A stretch of DNA of 63,669 nt from the IMG/VR virus record IMGVR_UViG_3300042691_022190, positions 1-63,669 of that record. The stretch is one strand, 5' to 3'. Below the pieces are notes generated by a model. That model made no database searches and had not been told where the DNA came from. It worked only from the letters and a program-made list of their open reading frames with translations. The DNA is from a virus. Positions 1-8,234 of the stretch are shown here, piece after piece (the stretch's first letter is position 1; every line of letters starts with the position of its first letter). The translations under genes were made by a program, and so were the position numbers.

Positions 1-63
1 ACTGATTGGTGTTAAATGTCGATGTCCCAGTACCAGATGTAGAGGTGCTAAATTGATTGTCAG
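1..63. repeat. Terminal direct repeat, left copy (closure overlap)
   Basis: Bases 1-63 are identical to 63607-63669. A reading frame continues through the join, so this is an assembly overlap that shows a circular (or circularly permuted) molecule of 63,606 bp. It is too short to look like a biological T7-type terminal repeat. Confidence 0.95.
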
Positions 64-370
64 CAGCGTAGCGGCTTTGGCTGTCAAATAGGCTGTAGGG
101 CGCGCTAACACGCAGTCTGCCAAAAGCATCTACGTTGGTGCCGCCTATCGATATCGGAACTGTTGAGCCTGAGTTCATTTCACACTGCCCTCCGTTTGCC
201 TCGAACCAAGATAACGCTGCAGAGGTGTTCTCTGTAATGACGGGCGTGTAGGTACTATTAAGCTGCAGCACAATCTGCTCCAGCGAGCGCACAAGCTGGT
301 TAAACTTTTGTGGGTCATAATCAGTGGTAGATGAGGTATCCGGTAGGCGAACATTGGTAATTTTGCTCAT
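1..370 (-). CDS. Fibre-like virion protein, N-terminal part (continues at 63606)
   Basis: The gene is cut by the window edge. ATG is at 370-368 and the frame reads MSKITNVRLPDTSSTTDY and onward, crosses the circular join and ends at 62549, giving 475 aa. The start overlaps the stop of the nozzle gene as ATGA, which supports both calls. This part holds a short helical N-terminus (about residues 18-38) and then the motif DAFGRLRVS followed by LFDS. I know that motif from tail- or capsid-fibre proteins of many phages. The function as an appendage or fibre is inferred from that motif and from its place between the nozzle and the internal virion proteins. Confidence 0.85.
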   Translation of the reverse strand, partial: MSKITNVRLPDTSSTTDYDPQKFNQLVRSLEQIVLQLNSTYTPVITENTSAALSWFEANGGQCEMNSGSTVPISIGGTNVDAFGRLRVSAPYSLFDSQSRYAADNQFSTSTSGTGTSTFNTNQ

Positions 371-2232
371 CGCAATCCGTCCGGCTGAATATCAACACGC
401 ATTGTTCCAAAGCGCCAATTAGTGTCTGTTGCATCACTTTCAATTGATAGGCTTATCTGTCGTCCCCTTGCCCGTGTATCAACCTTTTGCGTAGTCGGCG
501 TAATGATATACGGGTCGAGCGAACTGGGAGATGCAGAGGCCTGGGGATAAGGCCTAAGTAGTAAGCGAACCGTAAGATTACCAACCTGATTCTTAAAATC
601 AGGTATAAAGCGACGCATGTAAAGCATGTTATCGCCGTCACCAATATCAAAATAACCGGACTTGATATACGCAAAAATAGGAGAACCATTTGCATTTGTC
701 CCGTCCTCCTGGTTATATACAACAGATCTTCCAGCACTCAAGCCGTAGATAGTAGAAATAGTGCTTTCTGTACTTGCGAACAGAAACTCACTGGCAAGAG
801 GCCTGTCATATGTTCCAATGTCCACCCAAGCCATACGAGCCATAGACCCTACTGACCAGCAGTTTTCAAGGTAGTTATACGTTACAAAGCGGTCAACATA
901 GTCCGAAGTAAAGGAGCAATACCACCACGTCACTTCGTTAAATTGGGAGTTGACCCCTGCGTAAACTTTGAACCCCTGCACAAGATTAATGTCTTTAAAC
1001 ACATAGTCCTGAACTGTACAAGGCATTTTCTTGACGGTACCGTCAAAGAGGTAAAAGGCCTCTGTGCCCATCCAAAACGCCAATCCGTTTACGTCAACCG
1101 CGGCATGTGGACCAAGACAGCCACAGTTTGCTCCAAGCTGCGTAAAGCCAAAGGTGTAAGGAGGGCCAACATACTGCATGCCATGCAAAGAGGTGTCTGT
1201 AAAAATCAGGATCTGACCACGAGAACGAACAGCGGATACAATCCTGCTTCCATCACTGAGGCGTTGACCACCAGCGGTGTTTGTCGCAGTCTCTGTAAAT
1301 GTATTGATGTCCTCTTGATTTGAAAATCGTACGAACATCGGATCCTGTGTGGTAGGAGACCCCACAGTGGTTTCCGTGCCAAAACAAACAAGGTGCCTGT
1401 CCGGAGTAGAAACCAAAGCATATGTGCTCTTTGTTGGTGCTCCAGCAATAGCTGTAGCACGCGTTCCAACCCCTGCACTGGTGTCAAATAGATACACGCC
1501 ACCGTCAACCGCCTGGCATATGACGTCTTCACCAAACTTATCAAACTGCCAGACGCGAGGGTACAGTTGCACGCCAGTAGAGGAAGGACGTGGTGTTCCC
1601 CAAGTAAAGAATCCCCAGGTACCGATACCCCAGCCGTAGTCAAAATAAGCGTTGTCAGATCCCACGTTTATTTGATACTGACCTACAACGGAAGCGCCAC
1701 CATTACCTGAATCAGACGCGTTAGCTGCAGTAGGAACTGTTATGCGATAAGTATTGGCAGATAGAACTTCAGTGATTTCGTACTCACTGTTGAGGATGCC
1801 CGCAGTTACGTTGCCACCCAAGGAAGAAGCACCAGAGAACGTGACAAAATCGCCCGTGATTGCCCCATGTCCGTTATCAGTAACCGTAACACTGGTCGAT
1901 CCATTAGTGGCAGCAAACGTCACTTCCCCGGCCGTAGTTGTAGTACGTATGGGGGTGATGTCCGTCCAAGCACCCCCGCTAAATACGTACAACTTTTTGG
2001 TTGTCCCTAGAATAATGTATGGGGAACCGGTAAGGCTATTCCAAGTAAAAATGTCACTGGCCTGCCCTACCAAATAGACTTGGCTTTCAGTAATCTGAGT
2101 CCAGCCGCCCATCTTCTCAGGCAGGCCATACCGAAATCGAATGTAGTCCCCGTCGATCCAACCGCCCTCAGCACCGTATTCGGTGTTTTGCTTGTCAATT
2201 CCAGGATTAAAAGCGAGTCTAAAGTAAGCCAT
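367..2232 (-). CDS. Tail nozzle / packaged-DNA stabilisation protein
   Basis: The protein has 621 aa and is predicted to be mostly beta-sheet, with repeated short strands as in a propeller. The N-terminus reads MAYFRLAFNPGIDKQNTE and then YIRFRYGLPEKMGGW. That 'G(V/I)DK..T ... VRFR.G.PEK.GGW' pattern is typical of P22 gp10 and T7 gp12-like tail nozzle proteins of short-tailed phages. They close the tail channel and carry fibres. I chose ATG 2232 because it overlaps the upstream stop as TAATG. A start at 2259 would overlap more and has no signal. The downstream gene starts inside its stop codon (ATGA at 367-370). Confidence 0.75.
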   Translation of the reverse strand: MAYFRLAFNPGIDKQNTEYGAEGGWIDGDYIRFRYGLPEKMGGWTQITESQVYLVGQASDIFTWNSLTGSPYIILGTTKKLYVFSGGAWTDITPIRTTTTAGEVTFAATNGSTSVTVTDNGHGAITGDFVTFSGASSLGGNVTAGILNSEYEITEVLSANTYRITVPTAANASDSGNGGASVVGQYQINVGSDNAYFDYGWGIGTWGFFTWGTPRPSSTGVQLYPRVWQFDKFGEDVICQAVDGGVYLFDTSAGVGTRATAIAGAPTKSTYALVSTPDRHLVCFGTETTVGSPTTQDPMFVRFSNQEDINTFTETATNTAGGQRLSDGSRIVSAVRSRGQILIFTDTSLHGMQYVGPPYTFGFTQLGANCGCLGPHAAVDVNGLAFWMGTEAFYLFDGTVKKMPCTVQDYVFKDINLVQGFKVYAGVNSQFNEVTWWYCSFTSDYVDRFVTYNYLENCWSVGSMARMAWVDIGTYDRPLASEFLFASTESTISTIYGLSAGRSVVYNQEDGTNANGSPIFAYIKSGYFDIGDGDNMLYMRRFIPDFKNQVGNLTVRLLLRPYPQASASPSSLDPYIITPTTQKVDTRARGRQISLSIESDATDTNWRFGTMRVDIQPDGLR

Positions 2233-2672
2233 TATGTTATCGGGCCCCCAACAAGCCATGCGTCACAGGTACGATCTCCTGCGCATTTGAAATGAAATAG
2301 TTCGCAATAGCCTAAATTAGAGGCTTTTATGACGTCCATCGAAGAGTCCATGTGTGGCTCATCGCCGGCTTCCATGCCTTTTGCGATGCACTGCAACATT
2401 TCTGGTGTTTTAATAAACGCGGCACAGTTTCCGCAACGGGCTGTTTTAGCTTCGTCAACAGAAATCATCCACATCTTTGCTTTTTTGTCCCAAAAGTCCT
2501 TTGATGGCTCGTTTGGGTTTAGCGGTCCATAGCCGTAATCCTCAATCGCATGATTGCGGTTTTTAAGGTTTACGTGAATATCAAGCGTGGCCACCGGGCA
2601 TGCATTTACCCCGCCCCCTTCGGCGTAGGCCTTCTTCATTTCCTGCCCAATGGCGTCTTTTTTAACTCTCAT
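2232..2672 (-). CDS. Cysteine-rich small protein, possible metal-cluster binder
   Basis: This 146-aa soluble protein has a C-terminal half with ordered cysteines: CGNCAAF near residue 80, then GYCELF and a C-x5-TCDAW-x2-GGP ending. The pattern C-x2-C ... GYC ... C ... CDAW-GGP recurs in small proteins of aquatic phages and suggests a four-Cys zinc or Fe-S site. The function is unknown. Its N-terminal part contains YAEGGGV, which resembles the GG motif found in several virion proteins here. It lies between the endolysin and the nozzle, with TAATG coupling to the latter. Confidence 0.7.
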   Translation of the reverse strand: MRVKKDAIGQEMKKAYAEGGGVNACPVATLDIHVNLKNRNHAIEDYGYGPLNPNEPSKDFWDKKAKMWMISVDEAKTARCGNCAAFIKTPEMLQCIAKGMEAGDEPHMDSSMDVIKASNLGYCELFHFKCAGDRTCDAWLVGGPIT

Positions 2673-2674
2673 AA

Positions 2675-3181
2675 TTAGCTCATAAATAGGGCAATTTCGG
2701 CCTTACGGCGGCGTATCAATCCCTTAGTAAAAGCACTACCGGGGTTTATGTACATCATAAAGCCATCAGCAATACTTTCCAATGGCTCGTCCCGCAAAAT
2801 ACGCTGGCGTAGGGTAGACCTCTGGAACCCACCTACCCCTATGTTGTAGCTAAGAGCGACACAAGCGTCAAAAAGGCCTTGACGCCCAGATAAATTAGGG
2901 GCAAGTCGAAGAACACCACGCTCAAAACTGCCGAGGAGATTCTTGAAGCGTTCCTCCAGCTCTGGCTTTGACCATACCCGATTGTGTTCTGGTGCAAGGG
3001 GAAACTCCTTCCTTATCATTCCGGTGTAGCCTTCTTTGCGTACTACAGGCAGGCGGATCTGTTCCTGGTGTAGAACCTCACCCCAGCCCACGGTCCAAAT
3101 TGATGCAGGGCACAAATAAGGGCGGTCACGATAGCCCTCAAATTGGTGCATTACATGAATGCCGTTGTCAGAAGTTTTCAT
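2675..3181 (-). CDS. Endolysin, GH24 lysozyme (muramidase)
   Basis: This 168-aa protein is the right size for a T4/P22-type lysozyme that cleaves the MurNAc-GlcNAc bond of peptidoglycan. Glu15 (in FEGYRD), Cys24 and Thr30 have exactly the E-8-D/C-5-T spacing of the GH24 catalytic triad. Cys replaces Asp, as in P1 Lyz-type enzymes. Later motifs SYNIGVGGF and KGLIRRRKAE are also typical. There is no signal peptide or SAR helix, so release should depend on the holin upstream, which its start overlaps (ATGA, 3178-3181). Confidence 0.9.
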   Translation of the reverse strand: MKTSDNGIHVMHQFEGYRDRPYLCPASIWTVGWGEVLHQEQIRLPVVRKEGYTGMIRKEFPLAPEHNRVWSKPELEERFKNLLGSFERGVLRLAPNLSGRQGLFDACVALSYNIGVGGFQRSTLRQRILRDEPLESIADGFMMYINPGSAFTKGLIRRRKAEIALFMS

Positions 3182-3660
3182 TTTTTAAACGACTGGCTTC
3201 CAAACCAAAACGCAATCACGGATGAGAAAATAATGGCTGAGTCCTCATCCCACAAGATTTGCATGGCCTGGTCAAACGGTACGCCCGTCTTCCAGGCGTA
3301 GAAAAACCCAAAGATGTTAACAAACAAGAGCATGGAGAACATGCCGTAGGTAATGACCGGCCGCACACTAGCCCTCATGTTAATCACCCACTGGGAGGCG
3401 CCCTTGCCTATCTCTATATCATGTGCGTACAAGGCCTGGCGTTCCTGGACAGCCGTTTGCATGGCAATTTGATCTGTCCTTATTTCTTCTATTTTAGCCT
3501 GTGCCGCATAGCCGGCGGCCAGCATCTTTAACTCCCGCTCGGTCTGCATATTAGCTAATGCCAGCTCATGGTTCTTGTCCGACTTATCTTGGAAGAAGTC
3601 CAAGATCTTGGGCAAACCGCCCATCAGGAAAGAAATCAGGGTTGAAAGTAAAGTAATCAT
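3178..3660 (-). CDS. Holin (3TM-type, phage/GTA family)
   Basis: This 160-aa protein has an N-terminal hydrophobic or amphipathic segment (LLSTLISFLMGGLPKIL), a charged helical stretch, then WVINMRASVRPVITYGMFS followed by a membrane segment and a last one ending in FWFGSQSFKK. 'N..R..VRP.ITY' and 'FWFGS..F' match the Holin_3TMs family. It would permeabilise the inner membrane and release the endolysin. It overlaps the genes on both sides by 4 bases (ATGA), as in a tight lysis operon. Confidence 0.85.
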   Translation of the reverse strand: MITLLSTLISFLMGGLPKILDFFQDKSDKNHELALANMQTERELKMLAAGYAAQAKIEEIRTDQIAMQTAVQERQALYAHDIEIGKGASQWVINMRASVRPVITYGMFSMLLFVNIFGFFYAWKTGVPFDQAMQILWDEDSAIIFSSVIAFWFGSQSFKK

Positions 3661-4073
3661 GCTTTCCTCGCTGTTTTAACTTCGTTATCGCCCTTGCGGA
3701 CAGTAATCTTTTCCCCGTCCACATCAACCGTCATTGGGTCTCGGTCAGCCATCCTGTCTAGCCGATCAATGAGCTGCTTCATGATGTCAAACTCCGGCTT
3801 ATCCTGCTTAGGCGTTGCCCCGGCGATCCCGTTCATCATAGAAATCAGCGCCGTAAGGGATGCACCTAAGAGTCCCATGACCGCAGCCATCTTGGACTCT
3901 TCAAGGTAAAGGCTTGCGCCAACCCCGATGATCACAATGATGGTGATATAAAAAAGGCCATATCTGCCGATAGACTTACCGGCAACCTCTTTGGCGGTCT
4001 GATTAGCCTCAAGTCGATTTAACTCTGCGGCTATGTCAATCTTGGCTTTCTTTAGGTCTTTGTCTGCAAACAT
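3657..4073 (-). CDS. Two-transmembrane protein of the lysis cassette
   Basis: This 138-aa protein has a charged N-terminal helix (KDLKKAKIDIAAELNRLE), two hydrophobic helices near residues 38-80 (ITIIVIIGVGASLYLEES, then MGLLGASLTALISMM) and a polar C-terminal tail. I do not recognise the family. Position between a coiled-coil membrane protein and the holin suggests a second holin, an antiholin or a spanin partner, which is inference only. The start ATG 4073 overlaps the upstream stop as TGATG. Confidence 0.75.
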   Translation of the reverse strand: MFADKDLKKAKIDIAAELNRLEANQTAKEVAGKSIGRYGLFYITIIVIIGVGASLYLEESKMAAVMGLLGASLTALISMMNGIAGATPKQDKPEFDIMKQLIDRLDRMADRDPMTVDVDGEKITVRKGDNEVKTARKA

Positions 4074-4531
4074 CACCACACCTTTGTCGCTTTAAGAATT
4101 CCGTAAATCAAAGCTGAGATCAAAATAATTATCAGCCACTCATTCCTACTCGCCTTACGATCTGAGTCATATTCTTTTTGTAACTCTTTGCGTTCCCGTC
4201 GCAGTCTCGCCTCTAGATCGTTGACTTCCTGTATTGCCCTACGCCCAAACTCTTTCTCTATCTGTTTAAACGCTTTGTCCTTCTGAGCCTTGATGTCGGC
4301 CAGAATCCTGTACTCGTTGATGGCGTCGATATACATCATGTCCCCACGCCGCTGGACTTCATGTTGACGACGGCGCCAGGCCACGCGGGCGCGCGCCTCC
4401 TCGTCCAAAAAGGCATTGACTTCTTTGGCTGTTTCCTTGATTTCCTTCCCAGCCTTTAGTGCCTCTCTGATACCACCGAGCGCAGTCTGTACGACCTTTG
4501 ACGGGTCGGTTGGATCGGGCAGTTGAGACAT
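4073..4531 (-). CDS. Coiled-coil protein with C-terminal membrane anchor
   Basis: This 152-aa protein is charged and helical with long heptad-like stretches (residues about 20-125, many R, K, E and Q). It ends in one hydrophobic segment, EWLIIILISALIYGILKAT. A C-terminal rather than N-terminal anchor is unlike Rz-type inner-membrane spanins. It sits one TAAATG junction after a 26-aa hydrophobic peptide and just before the two-TM protein, so a role in lysis or envelope contact is likely but not shown. Confidence 0.75.
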   Translation of the reverse strand: MSQLPDPTDPSKVVQTALGGIREALKAGKEIKETAKEVNAFLDEEARARVAWRRRQHEVQRRGDMMYIDAINEYRILADIKAQKDKAFKQIEKEFGRRAIQEVNDLEARLRRERKELQKEYDSDRKASRNEWLIIILISALIYGILKATKVW

Positions 4532-4612
4532 TTACCAGCTCCATTTAAATAGAGATATAGCAAGCAAGCCTAACAAAACGCCCATAAAAGTAAATGCCCA
4601 AAAGCCCATCAT
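4532..4612 (-). CDS. 26-aa hydrophobic peptide
   Basis: MMGFWAFTFMGVLLGLLA begins this single-membrane-span peptide, which ends KWSW. The stop TAA directly abuts the ATG of the next gene (TAAATG). This is a predicted toxin-like or holin-accessory micropeptide by position only. Support comes from the gene packing and the hydrophobic content. No family was recognised. Confidence 0.45.
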   Translation of the reverse strand: MMGFWAFTFMGVLLGLLAISLFKWSW

Positions 4613-4676
4613 GTCACCATGATGAGCACAGCGGCTAAAACAGCCGCAGCCAAGAACCACGCCCCGAACTCTGGCG

Positions 4677-4853
4677 CTACTTTCCGAGTTTCTGGAGGGT
4701 TTGCGCTAACCGTGCGCGTTGTCCCAACTTCCCCGGTTTCTTTGCTGCGGCTTCTAGCTTTTTTACAGGAATCGTCTTTCCTTTTTTTGCACCAAGCGAA
4801 CTTCGTAAAGTGCCTGGTTTTTTGATTGCTTTTTGTATCCATTTTTCAGCCAT
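4677..4853 (-). CDS. Small basic conserved phage protein (58 aa)
   Basis: The protein begins MAEKWIQKAIKKPGTLRSSL and ends LAQTLQKLGK. It is very rich in Lys with no acidic cluster. The pattern 'W(I/L)QKAIK.PG.LR..LG.KKG..IP..KL..AAKKPGK.GQRARLA.TL' is one I recognise as a common tiny protein of tailed phages, usually near lysis or tail genes. Its function is unknown, possibly nucleic-acid or envelope binding. A longer overlapping frame (4609-4842) is rejected in its favour. Confidence 0.8.
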   Translation of the reverse strand: MAEKWIQKAIKKPGTLRSSLGAKKGKTIPVKKLEAAAKKPGKLGQRARLAQTLQKLGK

Positions 4854-4863
4854 CTTTTACCCC

Positions 4864-5733
4864 CTAAAATGTTATTGAACCGCTTGCTGTCCAAGTATAG
4901 GTTCGATACCCGCCAGACACCGTTATGGTTGGCGACCCTGTCGTAGACGTAGCCGCAGCGTAAGTATCAGCGTAACGGACAATCACAATGCCTGATCCGC
5001 CGTTGCCCCCAAACTCGTTTGTAGTGCCCCCGCCACCTCCGCCTCCTGTGTTTGCAGTTCCTGCAGTTCCTGCAGTAACGTCACTGCCTGTGCCACCGCC
5101 ACCGTTACCACCAGCGCCACCGTTGGCAGCATTTACGCTACCACCCCCGCCTCCACCAGCGTAATACGTGCCGTTGAATGCTTGCGTTCCGGCGCCACCT
5201 GCACCGGCATATCTGGGTGATGAATCAATGTATCCATCCTGACCGGCAGCGCTTGCTCCGCCGCCACCACCAGATGCTTTATATCCACCGTTGTATGGTG
5301 CTCCATTTCCGCCTTTATTTCCTTGCCCAGCTGTTCCGGCACCACCATCTTCTGATCCGTTTGGGGTTAAATTTCCAAATCCTCCTCCACCACCAGAGCC
5401 ACCAGAATATGACTGCAGCCCATCATAGGCATCGTTTCCGCCCGTTGCTCCGCCGCCGCCATTTGATGTGATGGAGCTAAATACCGAGTTGTTTCCGGTG
5501 GATCCTCTGCCACTACTTCCGCCTCTAGCTCCGCCCGCCCCCACAGTAACGGTGAGCGCCACGCCGGAAGACACTGAAAAGCCTGATGCGGTTCTAAAAC
5601 CACCAGCACCGCCTCCACCTCCGCCATCACTACCCGCGCCACCGCCACCAGCAACAACTAGATACTGGACAGACGGAGGAGGGACAAGCCCACTGCCGTA
5701 TGCAGCAAAAAGGTTATTTAGGATTCCGGTCAT
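4864..5733 (-). CDS. Glycine-rich adhesin-like appendage protein 1
   Basis: This 289-aa protein has a short N-terminal anchor (MTGILNNLFAAYGSGLVPPP), then VQYLVVAGGGG, a central region dominated by runs of Gly with Ser, Ala and Asn, and the conserved end GSGIVIVRYADTY ... GSPTITVSGGYRTYTWT. Long Gly-rich blocks in phage adhesins can pack as polyglycine-II helices, as in the S16 gp38 tip. It is one of five paralogues here and shares its anchor type with 12800-13651. It probably binds a host surface receptor. It overlaps the previous gene as ATGA. Confidence 0.8.
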   Translation of the reverse strand: MTGILNNLFAAYGSGLVPPPSVQYLVVAGGGGAGSDGGGGGGAGGFRTASGFSVSSGVALTVTVGAGGARGGSSGRGSTGNNSVFSSITSNGGGGATGGNDAYDGLQSYSGGSGGGGGFGNLTPNGSEDGGAGTAGQGNKGGNGAPYNGGYKASGGGGGASAAGQDGYIDSSPRYAGAGGAGTQAFNGTYYAGGGGGGSVNAANGGAGGNGGGGTGSDVTAGTAGTANTGGGGGGGTTNEFGGNGGSGIVIVRYADTYAAATSTTGSPTITVSGGYRTYTWTASGSITF

Positions 5734-6785
5734 GTCAGGTTATTCCCAGAAATGATCCACGTGGTTGATGCAACCTTCATTGCCGATGCCATACCGTAAG
5801 CAGCGAGAGTGCGCGACCCGGTTGTCCCTGGGCCCGCCAAGTACATGGCGTCTGATGTAATCGCTATCGTTACGTTGCTGGATGACAGGTTCACAAACGA
5901 CACGACCGTTCCTATGGCGTAATTAACACTACCGTTGGACGGGATCGTAAATGTGCGCGGATTAGCATCTGAAGCGGGGTGGTATATGGTTTTACCGGCA
6001 TCTGCCAAAACAAGCGTGTAGCTTGTTGATTGGGAGTTAATTGGGGTATTTCTAAATCCAACCGAATCAGTTCCGTCAACCGTACAGTTGCTCAGAGTTC
6101 CGGCTGACGGGGTTCCAATGTTTGGAGTACTAAAAGAGGGCGAATTTGTAAGAGCTAAACTGCCCGATCCAGACACGTTTTGTCCCAACGCAGTCGCCAC
6201 ACCGGTTCCAAACGCTGTGATTCCAGTTCCGCCATTAGCTACCGGCAATGTACCAGTAACTGCGGAGGCCAGGTTTACGTTGGCCAGAGTGCCGCCAAGT
6301 GTCAAACTGCCTGTGGTAGTGACGGTTCCGGTAAGGGTCAAACCATTCACCGTTCCAGTTCCGCTTACTGAAGTTACGCCCGAAGTCTCGGTAATGTTTA
6401 CAAAATCAGATCCGTTCCACGCAACAACAGCCTTGGACCCAGCAGTAATTGTGACGCCTGTTGTGGCAGAAGCTTTGACCACTACAGAAGCATTAGATTG
6501 GTTAATTACTACGTAAGCTTTTGATTGCGCAGGAGCGATAATGTTTCTAGTCACCCCCGGAGATCCGGTCGGGCGCAAGATTGCACACCGTGCCTCGTTC
6601 GCGGCTCCAGATCCGGTCGTAGATAGCGTCCAATCACCGGCACCAACCGATGTGGTGGCCGTTGCAGCAATTGAGTCCTCGACCAGCTCTGTAATGCTGT
6701 CATTAACAACCGTTCCCCAGGTTCCTGAGAGTTCCCCGGTGGTAGGAAGAGCAAAGCCAAGTAATGATGTGTAATTAGTTGCCAT
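5730..6785 (-). CDS. Tail fibre-like protein
   Basis: This 351-aa protein begins MATNYTSLLGFALPTTGELS, a start typical of many environmental phage fibres ('NYT.LLG.ALP.TGELSGTWG..VN.SIT'). The middle is a low-complexity Gly, Thr and Ser beta-repeat (SVSGTGTVNGLTLTGTVTT). The end is a small beta-domain with YTLVLADAGKTIYHP. I infer an appendage subunit that contributes an N-terminal attachment domain and a shaft. It is translationally coupled (ATGA) to the glycine-rich gene that follows. Confidence 0.75.
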   Translation of the reverse strand: MATNYTSLLGFALPTTGELSGTWGTVVNDSITELVEDSIAATATTSVGAGDWTLSTTGSGAANEARCAILRPTGSPGVTRNIIAPAQSKAYVVINQSNASVVVKASATTGVTITAGSKAVVAWNGSDFVNITETSGVTSVSGTGTVNGLTLTGTVTTTGSLTLGGTLANVNLASAVTGTLPVANGGTGITAFGTGVATALGQNVSGSGSLALTNSPSFSTPNIGTPSAGTLSNCTVDGTDSVGFRNTPINSQSTSYTLVLADAGKTIYHPASDANPRTFTIPSNGSVNYAIGTVVSFVNLSSSNVTIAITSDAMYLAGPGTTGSRTLAAYGMASAMKVASTTWIISGNNLT

Positions 6786-6794
6786 AATTAATCC

Positions 6795-7847
6795 TTAAGC
6801 TGCAGTGTCAATTTCTATCCAATTAGACGTTTGAGCGTCGTTTACTTCAATCCAGTTAGGTGTTTGATCATCATTTACAATGGTCCACCCTGCAAATATT
6901 ACGGTTCCTACCGCGCCTGCTCCTTGAACACCAGTCACAACAACCGAGTCATCCGTTTCAAAAACTACAGTTCCAATAGTTCCTGTTCCAATTGTTCCAT
7001 TTGGATTTGCAATTGCAAGGGGTGTAACAGTACCTACTGCTCCTGTCCCCTCCACACCAGTAACTGTAATTTGATCGCTGATTGAAGCTGTTACATTGCG
7101 TACCGCACCTTCACCCTGTACGCCAACAACAGACAAATTACTGTCAATCTGGAACGTAACGTCATTTGCTGCCCCGGTAGCTTCAACTCCCGTTACTGCA
7201 AAACGCGCTAATGGGATTACTGCCCCAGCCTCTCCAGAGGCAGAAACACCAGTAACTAAGATCGTGTCACTTACATGAACAGTTACGGTGCCGACCGCAC
7301 CAGTGCCAACAAGCGGCTCGGTATCAGGAACAATTGAGTCGCTGGTGTTTGTTATAACGCTGTTTGATTCTCCAAGACCCTGAACGCCGGTCGGAGTAAA
7401 TGCACTGCTCCAAATGTTATTTGTTGTGCCAACGTCGCCGGTGCCTTCAACGCCCGTAACTGGAACGGTTTTCCCGGTTACAGTAGCTACCGTACCGATC
7501 TGGCCAACACCCTCTGCGCCACCATCAATATGGGTTACTTCTGGGGTTGTCGTTCCAATCGCGCCCGTGCCTTCAGTACCTGACACTCCATATGAGACAA
7601 AAAGAGCCACCGTGCCAACGGTACCTGTACCAACAAGTGGCTCAGTATCAGGGACTATAACTTCATTGGCGTTGGTGAATACACCGTTGATCTCTCCAAG
7701 ACCTTCAACACCAGTGGCATTTGCTTTTACAACAGTGGTTACGTTACCAACCGCGCCGGTGCCTTGAACCCCTGTAACCGATACGATTAAGGATCCAGAC
7801 TGAAAGTCGTCAAACGCCCCGACCGAAAATGGTACGAAACCGAACAT
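6795..7847 (-). CDS. Appendage protein built of ~14 TGVxGxGxVGTV repeats
   Basis: This 350-aa protein is almost wholly made of about 14 degenerate units of roughly 23 aa, each with a core such as TGVEGTGAVGTV. Two of the units form a longer duplication containing VPDTEPLVGTG. The C-terminus carries 11-12-aa repeats of the type NDxQTxNWIE. The result should be a regular beta-solenoid or shaft. The same core appears once at the end of the connector-region protein 16191-16559 (QGVGSVGNV). No enzyme motif is present. It is inferred to be a virion appendage. Confidence 0.7.
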   Translation of the reverse strand: MFGFVPFSVGAFDDFQSGSLIVSVTGVQGTGAVGNVTTVVKANATGVEGLGEINGVFTNANEVIVPDTEPLVGTGTVGTVALFVSYGVSGTEGTGAIGTTTPEVTHIDGGAEGVGQIGTVATVTGKTVPVTGVEGTGDVGTTNNIWSSAFTPTGVQGLGESNSVITNTSDSIVPDTEPLVGTGAVGTVTVHVSDTILVTGVSASGEAGAVIPLARFAVTGVEATGAANDVTFQIDSNLSVVGVQGEGAVRNVTASISDQITVTGVEGTGAVGTVTPLAIANPNGTIGTGTIGTVVFETDDSVVVTGVQGAGAVGTVIFAGWTIVNDDQTPNWIEVNDAQTSNWIEIDTAA

Positions 7848-7856
7848 TTATAGTCT

Positions 7857-8225
7857 CTAGATAACCACTTCAACCCACGATGTCGTAGCCTCGTCCCACC
7901 GGTAAAACTTGCCGTCATCGGGCTTAGGGGTTGGAGCTTCCCAAATGCAATTATTCTCGTTTAGTACCCAACTTGAGAATGGCTGGGGAGCAATAAAAGC
8001 ATCTCGACTAGCGTCATACGTATACCCAATACCGGCGTAGTTTTTACGAATATTGCCGTTATAACTGGTCTGAACCCAGTTGGTGTTCCAGCCAAAAAGG
8101 GACTTGCAAAATGCCACCCCTTTTGACTCATTTTCATTCCCGGTCTCGTCAATCAGTTCATTGTTGTGGACAACAATCACCTCCAAGACCACGTTGTTTT
8201 CATCAATTTTTGCAAAATGCGCCAT
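7857..8225 (-). CDS. Conserved appendage-associated protein (122 aa)
   Basis: It begins MAHFAKIDENNVVLEVIVVH and is followed by a Trp- and Tyr-rich body (FGWNTNWVQTSYN, IGYTYDASRDAFI). I know this N-terminus from small proteins common in cyanophages and other aquatic phages, usually found with tail-fibre genes. It has no membrane segment. It is thought to be a structural or fibre-associated protein whose exact role is unknown. It sits between the repeat protein and the second glycine-rich adhesin. Confidence 0.7.
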   Translation of the reverse strand: MAHFAKIDENNVVLEVIVVHNNELIDETGNENESKGVAFCKSLFGWNTNWVQTSYNGNIRKNYAGIGYTYDASRDAFIAPQPFSSWVLNENNCIWEAPTPKPDDGKFYRWDEATTSWVEVVI

Positions 8226-8234
8226 GTTTACTCC

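Noticed and set aside
1-63. Biological terminal repeat as in T7-like phages
   Set aside because: 63 bp is shorter than usual for such repeats, lies inside a gene, and matches what an assembler leaves at a circular join.
4609-4842. 77-aa frame with a hydrophobic end overlapping the lysis-region small gene
   Set aside because: The recognised 58-aa basic phage protein (4677-4853) occupies the same DNA in another frame and has the better pattern. The hydrophobic end alone could be a separate tiny peptide but has no clear start.
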